DNA from: an uncultured Lachnospiraceae bacterium
GTDB taxonomy: Bacteria > Bacillota > Clostridia > Lachnospirales > Lachnospiraceae
Reading direction: 5' to 3'
NCBI GenBank assembly: GCA_946558695.1
Contig: CAMNTQ010000028.1
Location: 1-43,573 of the forward strand
Length of the DNA stretch: 43,573 nucleotides
In this document: positions 17,401 through 26,296 of the stretch, piece after piece
Numbering within the stretch: position 1 is the stretch's first letter
Layout of the letters: each line of letters begins with the position of its first letter
The notes under the pieces: model-generated
Databases searched by the model: none
Seen by the model: only the letters and a program-made list of their open reading frames with translations
Told to the model about the DNA's origin: nothing
Made by a program: the position numbers and the translations under genes

Positions 17401-20400
17401 TCAGATTCCGGCAAACCAAAAGCTAAATTCTATCTTTTTACTCACGTCCAGCAGATATTCCGGGTGAGTGTAAGAGCCCCAGCTATCATCTCCCGCAACG
17501 CCCATCTGTCCCTTCGCCGCACGGACAACTGTATAATGTATCTCTGGAAGTTCAAATGGATGCGCTGCGTTTTCTATCTCATGAGGCGTGTAGGGCAATG
17601 CAGAAAAATTCATCGGTCCGTTTTCCGCACTCATAACAAATCTCATTCCTCTGCCTTTCCTGTCTGTGACTTCCGCATATCTGACTTCTTCTTTGTTACC
17701 GCACTCCTGTGGAACAAGATAATCCGCCATATTGTCCTTCACAAGATTCTGATATATGCCAAGCTTTGCTCCTTTTTTCCGGTCAGCATACGTCTCCTTT
17801 GGTCCAAGGCCGTACCAGCGCACATGATCATAATCAGCATCTAATTTGAACAGCATACCAAATTCCGGCATATCCCCAAGCTCTTTGACCGGATCATAGG
17901 AAAGGGTTGTCTTTACACATCCGCTGCCAAACACTTCATAAGTCACCCTGCATTCCGCTTTCGGCGAAGTCGGAAGATAATAGTCAAAACCAATGGAAAT
18001 ACTGTCTTCTGTCTCTTTAATCTCTGGATTGCACAGAGCAAACAGATCGCTGCCCTCTGTTCTGTGGGACAGATACATGCTCGCCGCCTTCCACTGAATA
18101 TACCGCACCGGCATCTGGTTTCCCAGATCATTATCTATAGGCGCGCGCCAGAAATTCGGCTTCGGAATTGTCTCAAGCATCTCTTTTCCGGCATATTTAT
18201 AAGATACTAATCCGCCGTACATCATAGAGAAAAGCACTTCAAAGTGATCGCCTCTGACTCCGATATTATGGTTACTCCTTATGATGATAGGTTTTTTCCT
18301 GCATACTGCGCCTTTATCCGCAAGCATAGCCTGTCCGGCGGATTTATTCTGCCCGATGCAGTACACGTACTGTCCAAATGCAATCTCATGTCCCCTTTTC
18401 GCCCATACTTTATCTTCTTTTAAATGGAAGGAAACCGTTACAGTATACTCTCCCGCCAGTGTTTCTTCTTTCAGCGGCAGCGCATATATCTTTTCCGAAA
18501 GCGGGCTTACATCTGTCTCAAGAACTGCCTGTCTTATAACATGCCCGTCTCTTGCCGCCGTCACCCGGCATTCAAAAGCGCCCGTATTCACAAACAGGTT
18601 TTTATTGATGATCTTAACCTCTGTCCGTCCAACTTCTGCCGTAATATTCTGATAATTAAACTTTACCTCCTGCATCTTTGGAGACGGTTCTCTGTCTTTG
18701 CCGTACACGATGCCGTTGCCGCTGAAACTGTAATCTGTCGGACGCTCTTTAAAATCACCGCCGTAGGCTTGGAATTCCCTTCCATACCTATCCTTTTTAT
18801 AGATGGACTGGTCAATGTAGTCCCAGATAAATCCTCCCTGATACAGTTCATCCGTATCTGTCAGATCCGTATATTTATGCAAAGCTCCACAGGAATTCCC
18901 CATGGCATGCGCATACTCGCAGCAGATAAACGGTTTGCTCCTGTCTTTCGCAAGAAACTCTTTGATCATTTCCACTGAAGGGTACATCTGGCTCTCCATA
19001 TCGCTGGTATCGTTATATCTGCGGTCATGGAAAACTCCTTCATAATGAACCAGACGGTTCGGATCCAGCTTTCTGAACCGCTGCGACATCTCATAGATCA
19101 CCTTTCCGCCATAGGATTCATTTCCGCAGGACCAAATGAGAATCGCCGGATGATTCTTATCTCTCTGATAGATCGATTCCACCCTGTCTAACATAGGCGC
19201 AAGCCATTCTTCCCTGTCATTCGGAACGATCTCGTCCGTGTTCCCATTCATTGCCGCCAGATCCCATGAACCGTGGGATTCCAGATTCGTCTCATCAACC
19301 ATATAGATACCATACTCATCACAAAGTCTGTAGATCAAAGAAGCATCCGGATAATGACAGGTTCTTATAGCATTGATATTGTTCTGCTTCATGACCTCGA
19401 GATCTTTCCGAAGCTCTTCTTCTGTCACTGCACGTCCGCTCACCGAACTGAATTCATGACGGTTCACGCCCTTAAATACGATCCGCTTTCCATTTAACGT
19501 CATCACATGATTCTTCATCTCAAAGCGGCGGAATCCCACTTTCTCAGGTATCAGCTCTAAAATCCTTCCTTCTGCATCCCAAACTTCTATCATCAGGTCG
19601 TAAAGATTCGGCTCTTCCGCACTCCAAAGCAAAGGTCTTTCTACCGTCCGGCTGCATACAACCTCTGTTCCCAGAGTTCCCAGAGCCTTTTCCTCTTCAA
19701 ATACAATCTCTCCCTCTCTGGACAGACAAAATCGTACTGTTCCATCCATTTTATCCTGCTTTGTCATCATCTCAAGACGGATATCCAGCGAAGCGCTTTG
19801 AAGCTCTGCATCCGGGAGCGCGCCAATCTTCATATCACGGACGTGAATATCCGGAATTGTATACAAATAAACATCCCTGTAAATACCAGAAAAACGGTAA
19901 AAATCCTGATCCTCGCACCAGCTTGCGCTCGTCCACTTAAACACCTGCGCCGCCAGCTTATTCTCTCCCTCCGCAATATACTCGGTCAGTTCGAACTCCG
20001 ACGGAGTAAAGGAATCCTCACTGTATCCCACAAATTCCCCATTAAGCCACAAAGCCAGTCCGCTCTCCGCTCCCTGAAAAGAGATAAAGATGCGCTTCCC
20101 TTCCATACGCTCCGGCACACAGAAATACTTCACATAACTGGCCACCGGATTAAAATACTCCGGGATCTCTCCCGGGCGGATATCATCATGCCCCTCCCAT
20201 GGATACTGCACATTGGCATACTGCGGAGCATCGTACCCTTCCATCTGGATATGCGCCGGCACGCGAATGTCATCCCATGCCCGGCAATCGAAATCCCGGC
20301 TCTCGAATCCCGGAATTCTTCCATTCAGATTTCTTGCATAATGAAACTTCCAAATCCCATTCAGGCTCTCCTTAAACTCTTCTGTTCCAAGTTCCAGCTC

Positions 20401-20499
20401 CTCTTTAGAGGCATAAAATCTATGGTCCGAATGAGCATTCAGTCTCTCATCCCTAAAATACCCCGGATCTTTCAATTTCTCATAATCAAACACTCGCAC
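17401..20499 (-). CDS. lacZ: Beta-galactosidase, LacZ type (GH2)
   Basis: The 1032-aa protein is close in length to E. coli LacZ. Order: GH2 sugar-binding domain, immunoglobulin-like domain, TIM barrel, linker and C-terminal Bgal_small_N domain. The acid/base Glu lies in WSCGNES at residue 461 and the nucleophile Glu in CCEYAHAMGNS at residue 528. It hydrolyses lactose and other beta-galactosides. There is no signal peptide, so it is cytoplasmic and needs an importer encoded elsewhere. I chose the GTG at 20499 because AGGAGG lies 9 nt upstream; another GTG at 20493 is possible. The longer frame to 20562 would run back through the promoter. The AraC-type gene is divergent and is the likely activator. 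Confidence 0.96.
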   Translation of the reverse strand: MRVFDYEKLKDPGYFRDERLNAHSDHRFYASKEELELGTEEFKESLNGIWKFHYARNLNGRIPGFESRDFDCRAWDDIRVPAHIQMEGYDAPQYANVQYPWEGHDDIRPGEIPEYFNPVASYVKYFCVPERMEGKRIFISFQGAESGLALWLNGEFVGYSEDSFTPSEFELTEYIAEGENKLAAQVFKWTSASWCEDQDFYRFSGIYRDVYLYTIPDIHVRDMKIGALPDAELQSASLDIRLEMMTKQDKMDGTVRFCLSREGEIVFEEEKALGTLGTEVVCSRTVERPLLWSAEEPNLYDLMIEVWDAEGRILELIPEKVGFRRFEMKNHVMTLNGKRIVFKGVNRHEFSSVSGRAVTEEELRKDLEVMKQNNINAIRTCHYPDASLIYRLCDEYGIYMVDETNLESHGSWDLAAMNGNTDEIVPNDREEWLAPMLDRVESIYQRDKNHPAILIWSCGNESYGGKVIYEMSQRFRKLDPNRLVHYEGVFHDRRYNDTSDMESQMYPSVEMIKEFLAKDRSKPFICCEYAHAMGNSCGALHKYTDLTDTDELYQGGFIWDYIDQSIYKKDRYGREFQAYGGDFKERPTDYSFSGNGIVYGKDREPSPKMQEVKFNYQNITAEVGRTEVKIINKNLFVNTGAFECRVTAARDGHVIRQAVLETDVSPLSEKIYALPLKEETLAGEYTVTVSFHLKEDKVWAKRGHEIAFGQYVYCIGQNKSAGQAMLADKGAVCRKKPIIIRSNHNIGVRGDHFEVLFSMMYGGLVSYKYAGKEMLETIPKPNFWRAPIDNDLGNQMPVRYIQWKAASMYLSHRTEGSDLFALCNPEIKETEDSISIGFDYYLPTSPKAECRVTYEVFGSGCVKTTLSYDPVKELGDMPEFGMLFKLDADYDHVRWYGLGPKETYADRKKGAKLGIYQNLVKDNMADYLVPQECGNKEEVRYAEVTDRKGRGMRFVMSAENGPMNFSALPYTPHEIENAAHPFELPEIHYTVVRAAKGQMGVAGDDSWGSYTHPEYLLDVSKKIEFSFWFAGI

Positions 20500-20530
20500 T
20501 GTATTCGCCCTCCTACTCCTGTTTTTATGT

Positions 20531-20585
20531 ATTATAATATATATGGACAGAAAAATGTACAATATGTTAAACTAAAAAATATAAT
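20531..20585. promoter_or_regulatory. Divergent promoter region of lacZ and the AraC regulator
   Basis: The minus-strand -10 box TATAAT (20536-20531) serves lacZ and a plus-strand TATAAT (20580-20585) serves the regulator. Neither has a good -35 box at 17 bp. That fits activator-dependent transcription by the divergent AraC-family protein. Confidence 0.5.
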
Positions 20586-20606
20586 TTTTTGAAACAGGTG
20601 ATACTT

Positions 20607-21413
20607 ATGTCTATCCATTTTAGAAATACCCCCGCAAACGAACCTTTTCTCTTCGACTCCATCGGCAATCACTGGAACCAGTCCCGTGTTTTACGTCCAA
20701 AGGGCTACCCTCTTTTTCACTATCTCCAGACTGAGAGCGGTTGTGGGATTGTAAAAGTGCGCAGCACGGAATATACCTTGAACGAGGGCGAAGGACTCCT
20801 GATCGCACCTTTTATCCCCCACTCCTATGCGAAAGAAAGCCACGAGTGGACAACTCTTTTTGCCACGTTCACGGGACGTATCGAAAACAGCATTTTTTCT
20901 GTCACAAGATATCGGCCATCCTTATTCATTGATAAAGAACGAGGAGTCCATATCAAAAACCTGATTGATGAAATTATGGGAAAATGGGACTCCCTTTCCA
21001 CGGATACCTATAACCAATCTGTCTACTGTTACCGGATGCTTATGAGCCTTACTGACAGTGCGCACACGCAGTCCCTTTCTGATGAGCCGCTTTATCTGCG
21101 TTACGTAGCGCCTATAATAAAAGAAATCGAATCACATTACAATACAGAGCTTACTGCACAGCAGCTAAGCCAGATGGTATACGTCACCCCTCAATATCTG
21201 TCCCGCCTGTTCAAGCGCTTTTTAGGCTGCTCGGTCTACGAATACCTAACCTCTTGCCGGATCAATAAGGCAAGAGAACTTCTGCTGACACATTCAAACT
21301 TGAAATTGCAGCAAATCGCCCATCAGGTAGGGTATAACGATGCCAGCCACTTTACTGCAATGTTTAAAAAAACGACCGGAATGACTCCGTTAGAATTCCG
21401 CAAGGCAAATTAA
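20607..21413 (+). CDS. AraC-family transcriptional regulator
   Basis: The 268-aa protein has an N-terminal cupin-like ligand domain (EYTLNEGEGLLIAPFIPHSY). The C-terminal double helix-turn-helix contains ELTAQQLSQMVYVTPQYLSRLFKRFLG and KLQQIAHQVGYNDASHFTAMFKKTTGMTPLEFRK, complete AraC/XylS signatures. The start is the ATG at 20607 with AGGTG 6 nt upstream; the open frame from a TTG at 20589 is less likely. It is divergent from lacZ with a gap of about 107 bp. From position I infer that it activates lacZ in response to a beta-galactoside or a derived sugar. Confidence 0.93.
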   Translation: MSIHFRNTPANEPFLFDSIGNHWNQSRVLRPKGYPLFHYLQTESGCGIVKVRSTEYTLNEGEGLLIAPFIPHSYAKESHEWTTLFATFTGRIENSIFSVTRYRPSLFIDKERGVHIKNLIDEIMGKWDSLSTDTYNQSVYCYRMLMSLTDSAHTQSLSDEPLYLRYVAPIIKEIESHYNTELTAQQLSQMVYVTPQYLSRLFKRFLGCSVYEYLTSCRINKARELLLTHSNLKLQQIAHQVGYNDASHFTAMFKKTTGMTPLEFRKAN

Positions 21414-21464
21414 TATACGAATTATTGCGTTTAAGAAAACAAACTGGTACGACGAAATAGAGAT

Positions 21465-21513
21465 TGAAAAATCGCTGTATCTTAGTAATACTAAATGATA
21501 CAGCGATTTTTAA
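21465..21513. terminator. Bidirectional terminator between the AraC and hydrogenase genes
   Basis: AAAAATCGCTGTATC (21467-21481) and GATACAGCGATTTTT (21497-21511) form a perfect 15-bp stem with T-runs on both strands. Confidence 0.9.
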
Positions 21514-21542
21514 ATTCAAAACTATCAGCAGTCTGCTAAGCT

Positions 21543-23288
21543 TTATCTTCCATTCGCCAAATCGTTAAGATGGTCGCTATGCAGCAGCATATGCGCCTTA
21601 TGTCCGTTCGGCTCGCCGAAGAACTCTTGATAGAGCAGGTTAATATCGGGATTCTCATGAGAATACCTTAAGTTTGCATGCTCATCCAGATCGTAAAGAT
21701 TCTTTCCTCTCTCGAAGGCAAGTTCCTCACCGTCGTGGATCGGCTGTCCGCCGCCGCCTACGCAGCCTCCCGGACAGGCCATGACTTCCACAAAGTCATA
21801 CTGCACTTCACCCTTTTCTATCTTGTTAAGCAGCGCCCTTGTGTTGCCGAGTCCGCTGACAACTGCAGTTCTTACTGTTATGTCGTCTATCTGGAAATCA
21901 GCCTCCTGAACGCCGTTGTTCTCATTAAAGCCCTGCGCTCGGACTGCTTTGAACGCATCCGCCGGAGGATTCTCACCTTTGATCAGGAAGTATGCACTTC
22001 TAAGCGCCGCCTCCATAACGCCGCCGGTCGCGCCAAAAATAACGCCCGCTCCTGTTCCTTCCTGCATTGGACGGTCGCTCTCAATGTCTTTAAGCGTATC
22101 CGGCCTGATATGAGCCGACCGAATCATTCTTACAAGCTCCCTCGTAGTCACAACCACATCGACATCATGTCCTGCGTACTCCTCGTAGAAAAGCTCCATC
22201 TCGCACTCCGCTTTTTTTGCCACGCACGGCATAACGGAAACCGTAAAGATCTTCTCCGGACTTACACCCAGTGTCTGTGCAAAATACGTCTTCATCACCG
22301 CTCCAAACATCTGCTGAGGTGACTTTGCCGATGACAGATATCTTACCAAATGCGGGAACTGAGACTTGATAAATCTCACCCATCCCGGACAGCAGGAGGT
22401 GAACATCGGCCGTTCCTTCAGTTCGCCGGAAGTAAATCTCTTGACAAACTCTGTTCCTTCCTCCATGATCGTCAGATCCGCCGAGAAACAAGTGTCAAAT
22501 ACATAATCCACACCCATCCGCTTCAAGGAATCCAGAATCTTCCCGATCGTCGCTTCCTCCGGCTCAAGTCCAAGATACTCTCCCCATGCCGCGCGTACTG
22601 CCGGGGCAACCTGAGCAACAACAATCTTGTCCGAATCTGCAATCGCCTTCCATACCTTTCCTGTATCGCTCCTCTCATGAAGGGCTCCAACCGGGCAGTG
22701 AGTGATGCACTGACCGCACAAAGAGCAGGCTGATTCGTCGATTGTCTTATGTCCTGCTACATTGACCGTTGTGCGCGAACCTGTTCCTTCCAGATCCCAT
22801 ATATTAAGCCCCTGTACTTTATCACAGACCTGAATACAACGCATACACTTAATACATTTTGTCGATTCGCGTATCAGCGGAAACTTCCGGTTCCATGCCT
22901 GATGTTCCAATTCCTGCCTGAAAGGGATTTCCAAAATATCCAGATCGTTGGCAATCTTCTGAAGACTACAGTTTCCGCTTCTTGTACAAGTAACGCAGAG
23001 ACAATCATGCTGTGACAGAATAAGTTCAACCGTATTCCTTCTGTGTCTTCTTACCTTCGGACTGTTCGTGAAGATTACCATCCCCTCCTCAGCCACATTG
23101 TTACAGGATGTAATTAATTTTTCCTTTCCTTCTAATTCAACCACGCACACACGACAGGCCGCAATTTCATTGATTCCTTTCAGATAGCAGAGTTTCGGAA
23201 TCGGAATCCCATTCTGTGCGGCAGCTTCCATGATTGTGGTGTTTTCTTGTACAGATATCTGTTTTCCATCAATTGTAAGATTTACCAT
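21543..23288 (-). CDS. [FeFe] hydrogenase catalytic subunit, M3 type
   Basis: The 581-aa protein has the CpI-like modular build. The N-terminal [2Fe-2S] domain uses Cys34, 45, 48 and 62. A His-ligated cluster segment runs HDCLCVTCTRSGNC (His94 to Cys107). Two [4Fe-4S] clusters use Cys145/148/151/155 and 188/191/194/198. The H-cluster domain has all three signatures: TSCCPGW 297-303, MPCVAKKAE 353-361 and MACPGGCVGGGGQP 503-516. The Cys of TSCC needed for proton transfer is present, so it should be catalytically active in H2 evolution or uptake. It overlaps the upstream flavoprotein gene by 7 nt, marking a two-subunit unit. No NuoE or full NuoF partner is adjacent. Maturases (HydEFG) are not in the window. 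Confidence 0.96.
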   Translation of the reverse strand: MVNLTIDGKQISVQENTTIMEAAAQNGIPIPKLCYLKGINEIAACRVCVVELEGKEKLITSCNNVAEEGMVIFTNSPKVRRHRRNTVELILSQHDCLCVTCTRSGNCSLQKIANDLDILEIPFRQELEHQAWNRKFPLIRESTKCIKCMRCIQVCDKVQGLNIWDLEGTGSRTTVNVAGHKTIDESACSLCGQCITHCPVGALHERSDTGKVWKAIADSDKIVVAQVAPAVRAAWGEYLGLEPEEATIGKILDSLKRMGVDYVFDTCFSADLTIMEEGTEFVKRFTSGELKERPMFTSCCPGWVRFIKSQFPHLVRYLSSAKSPQQMFGAVMKTYFAQTLGVSPEKIFTVSVMPCVAKKAECEMELFYEEYAGHDVDVVVTTRELVRMIRSAHIRPDTLKDIESDRPMQEGTGAGVIFGATGGVMEAALRSAYFLIKGENPPADAFKAVRAQGFNENNGVQEADFQIDDITVRTAVVSGLGNTRALLNKIEKGEVQYDFVEVMACPGGCVGGGGQPIHDGEELAFERGKNLYDLDEHANLRYSHENPDINLLYQEFFGEPNGHKAHMLLHSDHLNDLANGR

Positions 23289-25114
23289 AACTTTTCTCTG
23301 CCTCCTTTAAAGATTCCATATCCAAAGTGATCGCATCTTAAGCATCGGCTTGCCTCCTGTTTTGCCTCTCTTTCCGTCATACAGTTCTCACAGCCGTCCC
23401 AATCCTTCACTCTCTCACAAGCCTCCCGCTCAGTCAGGTTCACTCTGCCGCATGGTGTGCGGTCGTCAAGACGCGCCTCCGGAATCTCAACATCACAGGA
23501 AATCTCATGATGGTATCCCAGATATTCGTCAATATTGGCTGCTGCAACTTTCGCTGCCGCAATCGCCTTAATAACAGATGCCGGCCCGCTCGCACAGTCT
23601 CCCCCCGCAAAGACGCCCGGGAGATTCTCAATAGCTCCGTTGCTTTTTGTAACGATCTTGCCTCTTGATACCGGTATTCCTGCATCTTCAAAATGCCTTG
23701 TTTCTATATTCTGCCCAATGGCAACTACTAAAATATCACACGGAATATACAGATCTTCTTCGCCTGTCGGTCTGATGCTGGCACGTCCGTCTTTAATCGA
23801 ACTGATCATCTGCGGAGATACATAGATTCCTTTTACATGATGATTCTCATCAATAGCCAGTGAAGACGGCGCTTTCAGTGTCTGCACTTCAATCCCCTCT
23901 GCAATCGCTCCCTCAATCTCTGACGGCAGCGCAGTCATATCTGCAATTCTTCTTCTGTATACTACACTTACTTTCTTAGCCCCAAGACGTTTTGCCGTAC
24001 GGACAGCATCCATTGTTACATTGCCTCCGCCGATAACAGCCACTTCCTTGCCCGTAAGATCCATGATAATGTTCTTTCCTACATTCCTAAGGAACTGCAC
24101 TGCCGAAAAGATACCTTCTGCATTCTCCCCGTCAAGGCCAAGCTTTTTGTCTGTGCTGGCTCCGATCGTAATAAGTACCGCGTCATATTCCTTCTGCAGC
24201 TGCTGGATCGTAATATCCGGACCGATCTTTAAGCCATGCTTTACCTCAACGCCTGTCTTTAAGATAGCATTCACATCATCCTCAAGACGGTCTTTCGGCA
24301 GACGGTAATTGGGGATACCATACCGAAGCATTCCTCCAAGCTTCGGAAGCATCTCATAAACTGTTGTCTGATGCCCCATAAGCTGCAGGTAATACGCAGC
24401 GCTAAGTCCTCCCGGACCTCCGCCAAGCACCGCAACTCTCTTGCCAGTAGAAGGCGCACATGCCGGAGGATCAACCTCGCCTGCAAAATCGGCGGCAACT
24501 CTCTTAAGACCGCGGATATTTACCGCATCATCCATCATGTTCCTGCGGCATCTTGCCTCACACGGATGTTCACAGATAAAACCGCAGGTAGTCGGGAACG
24601 GATTGTCCTTGCGGATCAGTCTGACCGCATCTGCATAGCGCCCTTCCCCTACCAGTGCAACGTATCCCGGAATATCCACATGTGCGGGACATAACGACAC
24701 ACACGGAACCGGCTGGCTGTATGTACAAGTGCAGCGTCCGTGCTCAATATGCTCAATATAGTCATCCCGATATCCGATCAATCCCTTATAGACCATATTA
24801 GCTGCTTCATAACCAATAGCACAATCTGCTGACTCCATAATGGAAAGAGCTGTCTGCTCCATCACTTCTAACGTCTCCATCGTTGCCTTTCCATCAAGCA
24901 CGTCCTTGATGAAATGATTCAATTGTCCGAGTCCGATACGGCACGGCACACATTTGCCGCAAGTCTGTGCATGGCACAGCTCTAAAAAAGCGCGCGACAT
25001 ATCAACTGGACATAATCCCGGAGGACTTGATTCGATTCTTCGCTCTAAATCCTTGTAGAGTTCTTCCATGACAATACGGGCTTTTTTAGGCGAATCAAGC
25101 TCTAGTCTGCTCAT
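23282..25114 (-). CDS. NuoF-C-terminal/GltD-like fusion: NAD(P)H-dependent electron-transfer subunit of the hydrogenase
   Basis: This is a two-part protein of about 610 aa. The N-terminal 100 residues carry the NuoF-type [4Fe-4S] domain (CGKCVPCRIGLGQL ... ADCAIGYEAA) without the FMN- and NADH-binding part of NuoF. The rest is like the small subunit of glutamate synthase. A Cys-rich region (PCVSLCPAHVDIPGY, TCGFICEHPCEARCRR) is followed by an FAD Rossmann fold (LGGGPGGLSAAYYL) and an NAD(P) fold (IGGGNVTMDAVRTAKRLGA). Extra C-terminal cysteines (CENCMTE, RCLRCDHFGYGIF) end the protein. It probably passes electrons between NAD(P)H and the hydrogenase. I prefer the ATG at 25114 (AGAAGG 10 nt upstream). 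The open frame reaches a TTG at 25171, but that is almost at the promoter. Confidence 0.9.
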   Translation of the reverse strand: MSRLELDSPKKARIVMEELYKDLERRIESSPPGLCPVDMSRAFLELCHAQTCGKCVPCRIGLGQLNHFIKDVLDGKATMETLEVMEQTALSIMESADCAIGYEAANMVYKGLIGYRDDYIEHIEHGRCTCTYSQPVPCVSLCPAHVDIPGYVALVGEGRYADAVRLIRKDNPFPTTCGFICEHPCEARCRRNMMDDAVNIRGLKRVAADFAGEVDPPACAPSTGKRVAVLGGGPGGLSAAYYLQLMGHQTTVYEMLPKLGGMLRYGIPNYRLPKDRLEDDVNAILKTGVEVKHGLKIGPDITIQQLQKEYDAVLITIGASTDKKLGLDGENAEGIFSAVQFLRNVGKNIIMDLTGKEVAVIGGGNVTMDAVRTAKRLGAKKVSVVYRRRIADMTALPSEIEGAIAEGIEVQTLKAPSSLAIDENHHVKGIYVSPQMISSIKDGRASIRPTGEEDLYIPCDILVVAIGQNIETRHFEDAGIPVSRGKIVTKSNGAIENLPGVFAGGDCASGPASVIKAIAAAKVAAANIDEYLGYHHEISCDVEIPEARLDDRTPCGRVNLTEREACERVKDWDGCENCMTEREAKQEASRCLRCDHFGYGIFKGGREKLW

Positions 25115-25179
25115 TCTTATCATACCTTCTTTCGTCAAATTTCCCCAATACAAATCTTCATTCATACTCAAGTGATACC

Positions 25180-25207
25180 ATTATAGCATTAACGATACAA
25201 TTTGTAA
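25180..25207 (-). promoter_or_regulatory. Promoter of the hydrogenase operon
   Basis: On the minus strand, TTACAA (25207-25202), a 16-bp spacer and TATAAT (25185-25180). Transcription would start near 25173, which favours the internal ATG start of the downstream gene over the earliest in-frame codons. Confidence 0.55.
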
Positions 25208-25272
25208 GCTTTTCGACAAAAGTAGTTTTTTTAACGGCTGTGTCATGCATTTAACAGAAAAAAGCGGTCCTG

Positions 25273-26277
25273 TTACTCCGCAAATAAAATATCGTAATTA
25301 ATCTGCCGGTAAAACATTTCCCTGAATTCTTCCTTCGACAGCTCCTCTAATCCCATCAGCCACATAAGTTTCGTAATCACCGCTTCCGTTGTCATATCAT
25401 ATGCCTCCATCAGATTAAATTCTGTCTTTATGGTCTTCCCAACTGCATAAACCATCATATCGCTGCCCTCATTGACTACTTGCGTCGTCACAACTACATG
25501 CTTGCCTTCCTGCTCCCACTTTTTCATCTCCGCACGGAATACATCCGTTAAGGACTTCGGCATTCCTCCGACGCCAAAGCTCTCTATCACGATACAGTCA
25601 TAATTTTCAAACAGATAGTACAAAATATCCGGCTTCAGCCCCGGTATCAGCTTCAAAACATAGACGCTGTCCTTCATATTATAATAAAACTGCACTCTGT
25701 CCTTGTACGGCATCTCCGGGATGTAGCGGATCAGCCGTCTGTCCCTGATAACTGCATGATAGGGAAAATTGATACTTGAAAATGCGTTATAACTTTTTGA
25801 CATCTCTTTTTTCGCACGCGTTCCGGCTATAACTTTTCCGTCGAACACGATATTCACGCCTTGAGAATGCTTATCTGACGCATAGATAAAGCTGTCTAAA
25901 AGATTAGTCCTTGCGTCCGTCACATCGTCACTGATCGGCTTTTGCGCTCCGGTAATAACAATCGGCTTATTGGAATTCTGTATCATATAAGACAGCGCGC
26001 AGGCAGTATATGCCAGCGTATCCGTACCATGACAGATCACAAACCCGTCGTAACTGTAATAATTTTTCTCTATCGTCCCAACAATCAGCTGCCAGTGCTC
26101 CGGTTTCACATTCGTACTGTCCTCGTTGCACACCTGGATAGTCTCCACATCACAGATCTTTTTGACTTTGGGAATATAATAAAGAATATCCTCCGGCGTA
26201 AGCCCTGGAGTCAATCCCTCCTCCGTCTCTTTCGAAGCAATTGTGCCGCCCGTTCCGATCATTAGTATCTTTTTCAT
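25273..26277 (-). CDS. Type I (cytoplasmic) L-asparaginase
   Basis: The 334-aa enzyme has GTGGTIAS at residues 8-15 (nucleophile Thr12) and HGTDT at 83-87 (second catalytic Thr and Asp), plus VITGAQKP with the catalytic Lys. It converts L-asparagine to aspartate and ammonia. With no signal peptide and this length it is the cytoplasmic, low-affinity type I group. It lies 19 nt behind the M18 aminopeptidase gene, so both are probably co-transcribed and feed amino acids from peptides into metabolism. The ATG at 26277 has an AGAGGGA-type site upstream. Confidence 0.95.
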   Translation of the reverse strand: MKKILMIGTGGTIASKETEEGLTPGLTPEDILYYIPKVKKICDVETIQVCNEDSTNVKPEHWQLIVGTIEKNYYSYDGFVICHGTDTLAYTACALSYMIQNSNKPIVITGAQKPISDDVTDARTNLLDSFIYASDKHSQGVNIVFDGKVIAGTRAKKEMSKSYNAFSSINFPYHAVIRDRRLIRYIPEMPYKDRVQFYYNMKDSVYVLKLIPGLKPDILYYLFENYDCIVIESFGVGGMPKSLTDVFRAEMKKWEQEGKHVVVTTQVVNEGSDMMVYAVGKTIKTEFNLMEAYDMTTEAVITKLMWLMGLEELSKEEFREMFYRQINYDILFAE

Positions 26278-26296
26278 CTCTACATTATCCCTCTCT

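Noticed and set aside
18281..18978. Long open frames antisense to lacZ (18281-18652 and 18424-18978)
   Set aside because: They lie fully inside the well-supported lacZ gene, have no ribosome binding sites, and have compositions expected from the reverse strand of coding DNA.
21678..22322. 214-codon open frame antisense to the hydrogenase gene
   Set aside because: It is opposite a gene with complete H-cluster motifs, and no start signal or recognisable domain was found.
25215..25272. Possible terminator after the asparaginase gene (TAACAG/CTGTTA, GCGG/CCGC)
   Set aside because: Short, mutually exclusive stems without a clean T-run; not supported.
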